Below, one piece after another: positions 9,034 through 16,980 of a stretch of DNA of 64,000 nucleotides. A model generated the notes under the pieces. That model did not search any database, had not been told where the DNA came from, and worked only from the letters and a program-made list of their open reading frames with translations. The DNA is taken from positions 1,178,001 to 1,242,000 of the forward strand of contig NC_019902.2 of assembly GCF_000321415.2 (NCBI RefSeq), in the 5' to 3' direction. The position numbers were made by a program, and so were the translations under genes. Origin of the DNA: Thioalkalivibrio nitratireducens DSM 14787 (lineage in GTDB: Bacteria > Pseudomonadota > Gammaproteobacteria > Ectothiorhodospirales > Ectothiorhodospiraceae). Each line of letters opens with the position of its first letter. The first letter of the stretch is position 1.

Positions 9034-9423
9034 TCAGGCGGCTGCCTTGGCCGTCGCCTTCTTCAGGGTCTCGCCGGCGGCCTGCAGGTTCTTGCTGGCG
9101 GCCTGCGCCTGCTGGTCCATCACCTCGGCGGCCGCATCGCGGGCCTCGGCCAGCACTTCGACCGCACCGCGGTAGCCCTTCAGCCACTCCTGGCCGTAGT
9201 CCTGGGCCAGTTTCGCCTGGCCCGCCATCAGCTCCTGGTAGCCCTTGGCCTTGGTCATCAGTTCCATGCCCTTGGTGCTGGCTTCCAGCATGGTGTTGGT
9301 CAGGTCCAGCTGCTGCTGCAACAGGCGCTCTCCAGCGCGCATATTGATTTCGCCGAGCTTGCGCAGGGCCTCGAAGACACCCTGAGCCATTTCATTATAG
9401 GCGTCGAACATCTGGTTTTGCAT
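9034..9423 (-). CDS. Phasin (PHA granule-associated protein)
   Basis: A 129-residue, almost fully helical, Ala/Gln/Glu-rich protein (MQNQMFDAYNEMAQGVFEAL at the start, KKATAKAAA at the end) of the phasin_2 type that coats PHA granules. The upstream reading frame stays open, but homology-like sequence begins only here. ATGs at 9432, 9429 and 9423 are in tandem; GGAG lies nine bases before the 9423 ATG, so that start is preferred. Upstream is a TGCA-rich motif (9461-9490) that may bind the PhaR repressor encoded at 10882-11367. Confidence 0.88.
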   Translation of the reverse strand: MQNQMFDAYNEMAQGVFEALRKLGEINMRAGERLLQQQLDLTNTMLEASTKGMELMTKAKGYQELMAGQAKLAQDYGQEWLKGYRGAVEVLAEARDAAAEVMDQQAQAASKNLQAAGETLKKATAKAAA

Positions 9424-9460
9424 GATCATCATCTCCGTCGAAATGCCACCACCCCGCGTT

Positions 9461-9490
9461 GGTGCAGTGCAGCATTGTTGCAATGCAGCA
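9461..9490. promoter_or_regulatory. Candidate PhaR-binding site before the phasin gene
   Basis: The 30 bases contain GGTGCAGTGCAGCATTG and then TTGCAATGCAGCA, that is, repeated TGCA/TGCAG units with partial dyad symmetry. TGC-rich sites of this kind are the known targets of PhaR-type repressors in front of phasin genes of Ralstonia and Paracoccus. The same GGTGCAGTGCA core recurs at 12796-12806 in front of phaEC. It sits 38 bases upstream of the phasin start, where a repressor would block transcription. Binding is inferred. Confidence 0.6.
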
Positions 9491-10308
9491 TAGGCTTGGG
9501 GGCAACGGATGTCAAGGGGCGGCAAGGCTGGTGGGCCATGCGGGAAATTCATCACCAAGCCGTCTCGCCAGACACCTCGGCACTGCGTTGGGTCTGTTTG
9601 AAATTCGCTCGCCATTCCCGCAGTTTCCTGGGATGCTCCAGTGCGTCTGGTTGTGCTCCACGGGTACCGAGGTACCCGCATAACCCCCCTGGGCAAGTCC
9701 GTCTGGTGTCGTAGCCGCAATCCGGGGAGCGTAGCGGGCCCTCAGAGGCAGATGGTCCGGGGCCGTTGATAGAAAGTGGGCGAATCGTCCGCGCAAGCGA
9801 CTGGTCGGGTTTGCGGAAGGTGCGCAGAATGCCGGCCGCGAGCGGCGCAGGCGTATGGCGCCGGGTGGGTGTGGCCGGTGCGGATCCGGCTGCGGTATTC
9901 TGCGCAGCTCCACTCGGTGATGAGGTGTATCGCCTGGAGAATGAATCCGCCCTGGCGCGATCGGTCTCGGCTATCGACATCCTGTGCGAAAAGCGAGCGC
10001 CCTTCAGACGCCGTGACCCTGCTTACTCTCCGCCCGAGACGCGTCTGAATGTTCCGCAACGAGTGGGGCACAAACCGAGGGCGCTGCGGGCGTTGGTACA
10101 CATGTGGCGGGGCATTCACGTACGTTCCGGTGGCTAGGATGAACGAACCGCCGTTCGTGAGGCCGAGCCTGATCGGTGGACGACGATCCCGCGACTCCGC
10201 ACGAATGTCGCCTCCGATGCGATGACGCTGGATGCGGCCGCGAGCACAGTGGTGGAGTCGATCCACAGTGGCTGTGTGCCCCCAGCCCCGAGATACAGGA
10301 GTGGAAAC
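9491..10308. other. Long intergenic stretch without a convincing gene
   Basis: About 0.8 kb between the phasin upstream site and the terminator of the small gene at 10352. Open frames exist on both strands, but their composition is shadow-like (Arg/Ser/Pro/Cys rich, no recognizable motif) and none has a good ribosome-binding site. One minus-strand stretch near 10170-10280 reads as plausible protein for about 40 codons (LWIDSTTVLAAASSVIASEA) without a start, which may be a degraded gene. I could not identify it. Confidence 0.5.
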
Positions 10309-10343
10309 GCACGAGGGCCCGGGAAATCCCCAGGCCCTCGTGC
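10309..10343 (-). terminator. Strong hairpin terminator of the small gene
   Basis: A 15-base-pair stem (GCACGAGGGCCCGGG at 10309-10323 pairing with CCCAGGCCCTCGTGC at 10329-10343, one G-U pair) closes a five-base loop. On the minus strand it begins nine bases after the stop codon of the 47-residue gene and is followed by GTTT. The stability and the position make an intrinsic terminator likely, although the U tract is short. Confidence 0.75.
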
Positions 10344-10351
10344 CGACCGCG

Positions 10352-10495
10352 TCAGAATGGTAGGCTGCCGACCAGAGGAAACAGCAGGCTGTTGAGCGCG
10401 ACCAGCACCGGCTCGACGACACGCTCAACCACGCTTAGCAGCGGGTTGAGCATTTCGAGACCACCGTCGGAAGCTTCGAGCGTGAACGAGACCAT
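10352..10495 (-). CDS. Small 47-residue hydrophobic protein, unknown
   Basis: A 47-codon gene. The protein begins MVSFTLEASDGGLEM, followed by a hydrophobic/amphipathic stretch (PLLSVVERVVEPVLVAL, then LLFPLVGSLPF) that could associate with a membrane or a PHA granule surface. I do not recognize a family. Support for a real gene is structural: CGGAGA seven to ten bases before the ATG, a promoter-like pair (TTGTCG, 16 bases, TATACT) about 70-100 bases upstream, and a 15-bp terminator stem right after the stop. It lies between the phasin and phaR genes, all on the minus strand, but appears to be its own transcription unit. A small RNA is the alternative reading. Confidence 0.6.
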   Translation of the reverse strand: MVSFTLEASDGGLEMLNPLLSVVERVVEPVLVALNSLLFPLVGSLPF

Positions 10496-10593
10496 GGCAT
10501 TTCTCCGAAACGTTGTAGGGAATTCATCCCGAGCGACGTTGTAGGGAAGGGCTCCCCGGGGCAGGAGTATAAACCACTAGGCCAGCACGACAA
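10496..10593 (-). promoter_or_regulatory. Promoter and repeated leader of the 47-residue gene
   Basis: On the minus strand, TTGTCG (10593-10588) and TATACT (10571-10566) are separated by 16 bases, giving a predicted start near 10559. The ~64-base leader holds two exact copies of TTCCCTACAACGT (plus-strand positions 10536-10548 and 10510-10522, spaced 26 bases) and then the CGGAGA ribosome-binding site. Direct repeats in a short leader suggest an operator or an RNA-level control element. The function is inferred. Confidence 0.5.
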
Positions 10594-10881
10594 CAATTGT
10601 GGAACCCACACCTCGACGTTTCGATGCCCCATTCCCCGAACCGTTTCGTTTCGAACACCGCTATTTCCGGACCGCCGGACTCGATCGACCGTCACGCGTA
10701 TGCCGATCTCGGCATCGCCGAGCTGATTGCGACGCGGTGCTTGTTCGTGCGACTACGGCCACGAATGGGCCTGCCGGTGCATTCAGTGGAGTCCAGGCGA
10801 ACCAGGGGACGGGGCGCGGGCAGCGCCGCACGAAACGGGCAGCGATGAAGGCGCCCATTCAGCGAGCGCCGGTTGGGCCGC
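10594..10881. other. Intergenic, no gene seen
   Basis: Between the promoter of the small gene and the 3' end of phaR. Short overlapping open frames occur in several frames, but none shows a ribosome-binding site, recognizable domain or consistent codon use. I see no repeat or hairpin of note. Confidence 0.5.
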
Positions 10882-11367
10882 TCAGTCGTCGCGGCGAGGT
10901 CGTGAGGATCGGTCCGTGCCCCCGAGGCCAGCGGCGCGGAAGAAACTGTCCTGCATCTCCCGCCACAGTTCCATGTTGCGCTCGGCGAGCTGCGTCCAGT
11001 TGTCCACGCTCTTTCCCGAAACCAGGTGGCTCAACTGCGCCTGCATCTGTTCCTGTTGCTCGGAATAGAGCTTCAAGGTCTGCTCGAGGAAGCTCGAGAA
11101 CGCATCCTGCATCGAAGCGTCGTAGAAGCGGATGAAGCGGGCCAGCATGTCGGTGGTGAACATCGGGGTGCCGCTCGCTTCCTGCTCGGTGATGATCTGG
11201 ATCAGGATGCCTCGGGTGATGTCCTCGCCGCTTTGCGTGTCCACCACCTTGATGTCCTTGCCCGACTGCACCAGTCGCTGCACGTCGACGAGCGTGATGT
11301 ATCGACTTTCCTCGGTGTCGTAGAGGCGCCGGTTGGGGTATTTCTTGATCAGGCGTTGGTCGGTCAC
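10882..11367 (-). CDS. phaR: PHA synthesis repressor PhaR
   Basis: A 161-residue regulator that binds both PHA and DNA and represses phasin and PHA synthesis genes until polymer accumulates. The N-terminal PHB_acc_N DNA-binding domain is clear (IKKYPNRRLYDTEESRYITL), followed by the PHB_acc region (MFTTDMLARFIRFYDASMQD) and a helical tail. The start is taken as the GTG at 11367, with AGGGG eight bases upstream and VTDQRLIKKYPNRRLYDT matching the family N-terminus; an in-frame GTG at 11394 is the alternative. Probable targets in this window are the TGCA-rich sites at 9461 and 12796. Confidence 0.93.
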   Translation of the reverse strand: MTDQRLIKKYPNRRLYDTEESRYITLVDVQRLVQSGKDIKVVDTQSGEDITRGILIQIITEQEASGTPMFTTDMLARFIRFYDASMQDAFSSFLEQTLKLYSEQQEQMQAQLSHLVSGKSVDNWTQLAERNMELWREMQDSFFRAAGLGGTDRSSRPRRDD

Positions 11368-11478
11368 GGCGCTGCCCCTGTTCGCTGTTCCCACCTCGAT
11401 TCTACATGATGGCAGGGGCGGGTGCCGGCTCCGGCGGGTCGGCTCTCCCTAGTCGGCCCCCCGGGACTCGGCGCGCGT

Positions 11479-12666
11479 TCAGCCCACGCGCTCGACCGCC
11501 ATTGCCACGCCCTGGCCGCCGCCGATGCATAGCGTCGCCAGACCGCGCCGGGCGTTGCGCCGCTGCATCCCGTGCAGCAGCGTAACCAGGATCCGGGCAC
11601 CCGAGGCGCCGATCGGGTGACCGAGCGCGATCGCGCCACCGCTGACGTTCACCTTGGACAGGTCCCAGCCAAGCGTCTTGTTCACGGAGATTGCCTGGGC
11701 CGCGAACGCTTCGTTGGCCTCGACGAGTTCGAGGTCGTTATGGGTCCAGCCGGCCTTTTCGAGGCAGGTCCGCGTGGCCGGGATCGGACCCGTGCCCATC
11801 ACCGCGGGGTCGACCCCGGCGGAGGCGAAAGACACGATGCGCGCCATCGGCTTCAGGCCGAGCTCCGCGGCCCGGGATGCGGTGGTTACGATCACGGCCG
11901 CTGCTCCGTCGTTGATGCCGGAGGCGTTGCCGGCCGTTACCGAGCCTTCCTTGTGAAACGCGGGGCGCAGCTTGGCCAGTGTCTCCGCGGTGGTGCCCGG
12001 GCGGGGGAACTCGTCGGTGTCGAACACGATCGGGTCGCCCTTGCGCTGCGGGATCTCGATCGGGACGATCTCGTCGCGGAACGCGCCGTCGCGGATCGCC
12101 GCCTCGGCCCGCTGCTGCGATTCGGCTGCGAACGCATCCTGCTCCTCGCGGCTGAGGCCGTATTCGCGGGCGATGTTCTCGGCCGTGTTGCCCATGTGGC
12201 CGTCGGTGATCGCACACCAAAGACCATCGAGGATCATCGTGTCCTTCATCGGCCATTCGCCCATCTTCAGCCCCGAGCGGGACTTGGGCAGGGCATGGGG
12301 TGCCAGGCTCATGCTTTCCTGGCCCCCGGCCACCACGATGCCGGCATCGCCACAGCGTACCGCCTGCGACGCGAGGTGCACGGCCCTGAGACCCGAGCCG
12401 CACACCATGTTGATGGTCATCGCAGGCGTGGTATAGGGGATCCCGGCTGCGAGTGACGCCTGGCGCGCGGGGTTCATACCGGCGGCGCCGGTGAGGACCT
12501 GGCCCAGAATGACCTCGTCGACCTGCTCGGGCTTCACACTCGCGCGTTCAAGCAAGGCGCGGATCACCTTCGCGCCCAGCTGGCTCGCCGGGATGTCGCC
12601 CAGGGAGCCGAGCAACGTTCCAACGGCCGTGCGCGCGGCGCCGACGATCACGATCTCTTCATTCAT
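11479..12666 (-). CDS. phaA: Acetyl-CoA acetyltransferase (beta-ketothiolase)
   Basis: A 395-residue biosynthetic thiolase that condenses two acetyl-CoA to acetoacetyl-CoA, the first step of PHB synthesis. The acyl-binding Cys89 is in [11 protein letters not shown], the NEAFA motif and [17 protein letters not shown] with its catalytic His are present, and the C-terminal [10 protein letters not shown] carries the second active Cys. Length matches PhaA. It is divergent from phaEC across a 228-base region. AAGGAA lies 12 bases before the ATG. Confidence 0.96.
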   Translation of the reverse strand: MNEEIVIVGAARTAVGTLLGSLGDIPASQLGAKVIRALLERASVKPEQVDEVILGQVLTGAAGMNPARQASLAAGIPYTTPAMTINMVCGSGLRAVHLASQAVRCGDAGIVVAGGQESMSLAPHALPKSRSGLKMGEWPMKDTMILDGLWCAITDGHMGNTAENIAREYGLSREEQDAFAAESQQRAEAAIRDGAFRDEIVPIEIPQRKGDPIVFDTDEFPRPGTTAETLAKLRPAFHKEGSVTAGNASGINDGAAAVIVTTASRAAELGLKPMARIVSFASAGVDPAVMGTGPIPATRTCLEKAGWTHNDLELVEANEAFAAQAISVNKTLGWDLSKVNVSGGAIALGHPIGASGARILVTLLHGMQRRNARRGLATLCIGGGQGVAMAVERVG

Positions 12667-12789
12667 CTCTCGGGTTTCCTTCGAGTAACGTTCTGCGGAG
12701 CGGGTTCAGTTGGCTGCCGGGTTGTCGGGATGGAAAAATTCGATTATTGCACGCCGTTCCTGCGTTCCCCAGTGTGTTCAGCCTGCCCC

Positions 12790-12807
12790 TATAATGGTGC
12801 AGTGCAC
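12790..12807 (+). promoter_or_regulatory. phaEC -10 element overlapping a PhaR-like operator
   Basis: A perfect TATAAT (12790-12795) is followed directly by GGTGCAGTGCAC (12796-12807), whose core GTGCA-G-TGCAC is a perfect palindrome around one base. The same GGTGCAGTGCA word occurs upstream of the phasin gene (9461-9471). No good -35 is seen at the right distance, so the promoter may be weak or need activation. A repressor bound at the start region would block initiation. The phaE ATG is 88 bases downstream of the palindrome. Confidence 0.6.
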
Positions 12808-12894
12808 AAATTCCGTGCTACTATTCCCGGTAGGTTCTACTATCCAAGCCAGGCTGCGCGCCCGCAGGGCGCGGCAACGACCAGGAGACTGACG

Positions 12895-14115
12895 ATGGCT
12901 GATTCCGATTCGACTCCCGACCAGTGGCTGGAGGCGCAAAGGCGCTACTGGGACGCCTGGATGGACATGACCCGGCGTGGGCTCGAAACGGCCACTCCGA
13001 CACCCGAGGGGACAACCCCTCCATGGGCCACCGCGATGGAACAATGGTGGAAGGCCGTTGCCCCGGCCACCCCGAAACCGGCGAACGAGCTGCTCGAGCA
13101 CATGGTGAATGTCGGCAAGGGGTATTTCTCGATGGTCGAGGGTCTTTGCAAGGGCGGGCCCGCGACCGACCTCCCGGAGATGATCGAGAACTGGACGCGC
13201 ATGATGAGCGAGGCCTTCAGCCAGGGGGGGCAGGGGCTTAACCCGTTCGCCCAGATCGCGCGCGAGGGTGGCCGCAAGGGTATCGCGTTCTGGGATCTTC
13301 CGTTCGATACCTGGTCGCGCACATTGTCGGGAGGAATGCCGTTCCCGGGCGATTTCATGAAGGCCTTCGAGACCGGCAAGGCGACGGATCTCCGGGCGCA
13401 GCTGGAAGGTTTCCTGTCCGCACCGGCGATCGGCTACGGGCGCGAGTCGCAGGAACAGTACCAGCGGCTCGCGCGCCTGCTGCTCAATTACGAGAAGGCG
13501 ATGGGCGAGTACCAGGCCGGATTCGCGAACCTGGGTTCCCGATCGCTGGACGCTTTCCGCCGCCGGATGGAGTCTGCGGCCCAGGAGGGTACTCCGATCA
13601 ATTCCGTCCGCGATGTCTTCAATATCTGGGTCGATGCCTGCGAGGAGGCGTACGCCGAGTATGCAAGCTCGGAAGACTACGCCAAACGCTATGGCCGGAT
13701 GGTGAATGCGCTGATGGCGGTAAAGCAGCAGGGCGCACGGCTGGTGGACGAATGGCTGGAGGCGATGAGCGTCCCGACGGCCTCCGAGATCGCAACGCTG
13801 CAGCGGCGCCTGCACGATACCCGCGCCGCCTACCAGACGCTGCGCTGCCAGGCCGAGGACATGCGAACGGAACTCGATGACCTGAAGGGAGTGGGTGCCG
13901 AGGTCGAGCGCCTGCGCAACGAAATCGCGGGACTCCGTACCAGCCTTGCAGCACAGGCGCCCGCGGCACCGGCGACCGGCGGCGCGACAGCCGTACCCGA
14001 GCCGGAGGGCGACGCGCCCGTTGAAACCCCGAAGCCCAGGAGCCGCCGGACGTCCGCCACCCCGAAAACCGCCACGACCCGCAAGACCGGAGCGACCCGG
14101 AGGAAAAGCCCGTGA
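12895..14115 (+). CDS. phaE: Class III PHA synthase subunit PhaE
   Basis: A 406-residue partner of PhaC in class III PHA synthases. The N-terminal DSTPDQWLEAQRRYWDAWMD and the central region (EYQAGFANLGSRSLDAFRRR; DVFNIWVDACEEAYAEYASS) are characteristic of PhaE. The C-terminal ~70 residues are low-complexity Ala/Pro/Thr followed by a very basic tail (RRTSATPKTATTRKTGATRR), longer than in the type protein and perhaps a surface or DNA-binding extension. AGGAG lies seven bases before the ATG. It overlaps phaC by four bases (ATGA). Confidence 0.93.
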   Translation: MADSDSTPDQWLEAQRRYWDAWMDMTRRGLETATPTPEGTTPPWATAMEQWWKAVAPATPKPANELLEHMVNVGKGYFSMVEGLCKGGPATDLPEMIENWTRMMSEAFSQGGQGLNPFAQIAREGGRKGIAFWDLPFDTWSRTLSGGMPFPGDFMKAFETGKATDLRAQLEGFLSAPAIGYGRESQEQYQRLARLLLNYEKAMGEYQAGFANLGSRSLDAFRRRMESAAQEGTPINSVRDVFNIWVDACEEAYAEYASSEDYAKRYGRMVNALMAVKQQGARLVDEWLEAMSVPTASEIATLQRRLHDTRAAYQTLRCQAEDMRTELDDLKGVGAEVERLRNEIAGLRTSLAAQAPAAPATGGATAVPEPEGDAPVETPKPRSRRTSATPKTATTRKTGATRRKSP

Positions 14116-15182
14116 TGACCCCGATCCAGATTCGCCCCGACGAGGCACTCGAGGAACTGACCAGCTTCCAGCGCAAGCTCACGCATGGTGTCCAGAATCT
14201 GATGGACGCCGGCGAGATCACCACCGGCGTGACACCCCGGGAGGTGATCTACGAAGAGGACAAGATGGTCCTCTACCGGTTCCAGGCACCCGCGAGCGTG
14301 GTCCAGAACCCGGTTCCCCTACTGATCGTCTACGCGCTGGTGAACCGCCCGTACATGGCCGACCTCCAGGAGAACCGCTCCACCGTGAGCGGCCTTCTGG
14401 ACGCAGGCATGGATGTTTACCTGGTCGACTGGGGCTATCCCGGACGCGCGGACCGCTACCTGACGCTCGACGACTATATCAACGGCTATCTGGACCGCTG
14501 TGTGGACGTGATCCGCAAGCGGCACCGCGTGGATGCGATCAACGTGCTGGGCATCTGCCAGGGGGGAACGTTCAGCCTCTGCTATGCCGCGACCCACCCG
14601 GACAAGGTCGCGAACCTGGTGACCATGGTGACCCCGGTCGACTTCCAGACCCCGGACAACATGCTGTCCAACTGGGTGCGCCACGTGGACGTCGACCTGA
14701 TCGTCGACACGCTGGGAAACATCCCCGGCGAGATGCTGAACTGGACCTTCCTGAACCTGAAGCCCTACCGGCTGCTCGGCCAGAAATATCTCGACATGGT
14801 GGATCTACTGGACAACCCGGACCAGGTCGCGAACTTCCTGCGCATGGAGAAGTGGATCTTCGACAGCCCCGACCAGGCGGGGGAGGCGTACCGGCAGTTC
14901 CTGAAGGACTTCTACCAGCAGAACAAGCTGGTGACCGGTGGCCTGCGCATCGGGCCGCACGAGGTGAAGCTGAAGGACGTGACCATGCCGGTGCTGAACA
15001 TCTACGCGACCGAGGATCACCTGGTGCCGCCCGATGCCTCGCGAGCGCTGAAGGGTCTCGTGGGTACGCGCGACTACACTGAGATCTCGTTCAAGGGCGG
15101 GCACATCGGCATCTACGTCAGCGGGCGGGCCCAGAAAGAGGTGCCGCCGTCGATCGGCCGCTGGATCGATGAGCGCAGCTGA
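14112..15182 (+). CDS. phaC: Class III PHA synthase catalytic subunit PhaC
   Basis: A 356-residue alpha/beta-hydrolase-fold enzyme that polymerizes (R)-3-hydroxyacyl-CoA at the granule surface. The lipase-like box GICQGG places the nucleophile at Cys149; Asp302 (YATEDHLVPP) and His331 (KGGHIGIYVSG) complete the triad. These numbers are the same as in the Allochromatium vinosum enzyme. It overlaps phaE by four bases, so the two subunits are translationally coupled. Confidence 0.97.
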   Translation: MMTPIQIRPDEALEELTSFQRKLTHGVQNLMDAGEITTGVTPREVIYEEDKMVLYRFQAPASVVQNPVPLLIVYALVNRPYMADLQENRSTVSGLLDAGMDVYLVDWGYPGRADRYLTLDDYINGYLDRCVDVIRKRHRVDAINVLGICQGGTFSLCYAATHPDKVANLVTMVTPVDFQTPDNMLSNWVRHVDVDLIVDTLGNIPGEMLNWTFLNLKPYRLLGQKYLDMVDLLDNPDQVANFLRMEKWIFDSPDQAGEAYRQFLKDFYQQNKLVTGGLRIGPHEVKLKDVTMPVLNIYATEDHLVPPDASRALKGLVGTRDYTEISFKGGHIGIYVSGRAQKEVPPSIGRWIDERS

Positions 15183-15457
15183 GATGCCAGCAGGGTAGAG
15201 CGGAAAAGGCCGTCAGCCGCCGTTCCGGCGTCCGGGGTTGTCCCGCCGGCGCTGCATGCCGGGTGCCACCGGGCATGACGCCGCGCTCGTACGCCTTTCC
15301 GGTTGCTGAATCGCAGGCCGCGGGGATTCGCACGGCGGCAGTCACCGGCCGTGACCGGCGATAGGCTCGGCATCCGGTGCCGCACGAGCTTGGGACTACA
15401 AGCGGGTGCGTGCAGCGCACTACACTATGCAGTCTCCCCGGCCACTGCGAGCCCCCG
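15183..15457. other. Intergenic with a hairpin after phaC
   Basis: No gene is seen in these 275 bases. A short imperfect inverted repeat (CATGCC at 15255-15260 and GGCATG at 15272-15277, with GGT/ACC pairing inside) could be a weak terminator or attenuator after phaEC, but it lacks a T tract. Confidence 0.35.
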
Positions 15458-16312
15458 ATGACCGAACGTACCGAGTTCCGCCTGACCGTCTCCTGCCCGG
15501 ATCAGATGGGCATCGTCGCCCGGGTGGCACGGCTTATCGCCGATGCCCAGGGGTGGATCACCGAGGCCGCCCAGCACACGGACACCGAGGCACGCTGGTT
15601 TTTCATGCGCTGGGTGTTCTCGCTGCCGCAGGGCGGCGACGCGGACCTAGCCCATCGTTTCGAAGCGCTGGCCGGTGAGTTGAACATGCAGTGGTCGCTG
15701 ACGCGCGCGGATGCCCGCCCGCGTGTCGTGATCATGGTCAGCAAGGAGCCGCACTGCCTGACCGACGTGCTCGCACGCTGGAAGTCCGGCGAACTTCCCA
15801 TGGAAATCCCCGCGATCGTGTCCAACCACCGCCTGTTGGAGGAGATCGCGGCCTGCTACGGCATCCCATTCGAGCACATCCCGGTCACTGCGGAGACGCG
15901 GGACGAGGCGTTCCTGCGACTGCAGCAACGGCTGCGCGCGCTAGAGGCCGAGACCGTCGTGCTCGCCCGCTACATGCAGATCCTTCCCCCCACGCTGTGC
16001 ACCGAATTTGAGCAGCGGGTGATCAACATCCACCACAGCTTCCTGCCGTCGTTCGTCGGCGCCCGCCCGTACCACCAGGCCTTCGCGCGCGGCGTGAAAC
16101 TGATAGGGGCGACCTGCCACTACGTGACCGAGGACCTCGACGCGGGTCCGATCATCGAACAGGACGTGGTGCGCATCCGCCACGACGATCAGGTGGCCGA
16201 CCTGGTGCGCAAGGGCCGCGATGTCGAGCGCTGGGTGCTGGCGCGGGGGCTGCGCTATCACCTCGAAGGGCGGGTGCTGACGCACGGCAACAAGACCATC
16301 GTGTTCGACTGA
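15458..16312 (+). CDS. purU: Formyltetrahydrofolate deformylase
   Basis: A 284-residue enzyme that hydrolyses 10-formyl-THF to formate and THF, balancing one-carbon pools. The N-terminal ACT domain (VSCPDQMGIVARVARLIAD) is followed by a formyltransferase domain with the catalytic Asn-His-Asp set in VINIHHSFLPSFVGARPY and the downstream YVTEDLDAGPIIEQD. Length agrees with PurU. The ATG at 15458 is chosen because the conserved region begins there; no strong ribosome-binding site is visible. Confidence 0.95.
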   Translation: MTERTEFRLTVSCPDQMGIVARVARLIADAQGWITEAAQHTDTEARWFFMRWVFSLPQGGDADLAHRFEALAGELNMQWSLTRADARPRVVIMVSKEPHCLTDVLARWKSGELPMEIPAIVSNHRLLEEIAACYGIPFEHIPVTAETRDEAFLRLQQRLRALEAETVVLARYMQILPPTLCTEFEQRVINIHHSFLPSFVGARPYHQAFARGVKLIGATCHYVTEDLDAGPIIEQDVVRIRHDDQVADLVRKGRDVERWVLARGLRYHLEGRVLTHGNKTIVFD

Positions 16313-16348
16313 GCTTGCAATCATTGGTGGCGGCCGCATGATGGGGGC

Positions 16349-16678
16349 ATGGCTGAGACAAACCGTTTCCGTGTCACCTTCATCAACCAGGGCAAGGTCT
16401 ACGAGGTCTTCGCTCGCGACGTCTTCCAGGATCGTCTCTACGGCTTCGTGACCGTCGAGGGGCTCCTGTTCGGCGAGCACTCGCAGGTAGTCGTCGACCC
16501 CAGCGAGGAGAGGCTGCGCCACGAGTTCGAGGGTGTCGAGCGCTTCCACGTGCCCCTGCACGCGATCATCCGCATCGACGAGGTGGCGGAGGTCGGCAGC
16601 GCGCGCATCCGCGACATGGGATCCGGCGGCAACGTTCACATGTTTCCCGGCATGTTGCCGCCCGGTCGCGGCCAATAG
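16349..16678 (+). CDS. DUF1820 family protein
   Basis: A 109-residue soluble protein of the DUF1820 family (FRVTFINQGKVYEVFARDV; VEGLLFGEHSQVVVDPSEER; HAIIRIDEVAEVGSARI). Members are widespread in gammaproteobacteria and resemble small beta-barrel proteins, but no function has been established. It follows purU by 36 bases and may share its transcript. Confidence 0.85.
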   Translation: MAETNRFRVTFINQGKVYEVFARDVFQDRLYGFVTVEGLLFGEHSQVVVDPSEERLRHEFEGVERFHVPLHAIIRIDEVAEVGSARIRDMGSGGNVHMFPGMLPPGRGQ

Positions 16679-16827
16679 CGACCGGGCGGCGCTGTCCGCC
16701 CAGCGTACCGTGCCGGAGACTGCCGCAGCATGACGCGCGTACCGTGCCGAATTGCGGTTTGGCCCCCGCTGGTTTACCCTTCGCACCTTCGTCCGGCGCG
16801 GGGGCAACCGCGCCGTTCGCGAAAACC

Positions 16828-16918
16828 GGAGAGGTGGCCGAGTGGTTGAAGGCGCACGCCTGGAAAGTGTGTATACGGTAACCCCGTATCGAGGGTTCGA
16901 ATCCCTCCCTCTCCGCCA
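16828..16918 (+). tRNA. tRNA-Ser (GGA)
   Basis: A 91-base class II tRNA. The acceptor stem GGAGAGG pairs with CCTCTCC, the CCA end is encoded (16916-16918), the anticodon stem CACGC/GTGTG encloses loop CTGGAAA, and the anticodon is GGA (16862-16864). A long variable arm (TATACGGTAACCCCGTATC) and TTCGAAT in the T loop confirm tRNA-Ser. The adjoining integrase remnant suggests that its 3' end served as an attachment site; I did not find a second copy of the 3' end within the window. Confidence 0.97.
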
Positions 16919-16980
16919 TATAATCAATGGCTTAGAGTTCTCTGAGTGACCATTTTTGGGGTGGGCTTGGTCCGCTTTTC

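Noticed and set aside
9742-10428. A 228-codon minus-strand open frame in the phasin-phaR gap
   Set aside because: No motif, Arg/Ser/His/Cys-rich, no ribosome-binding site, and it crosses the strong terminator and part of the better supported 47-residue gene.
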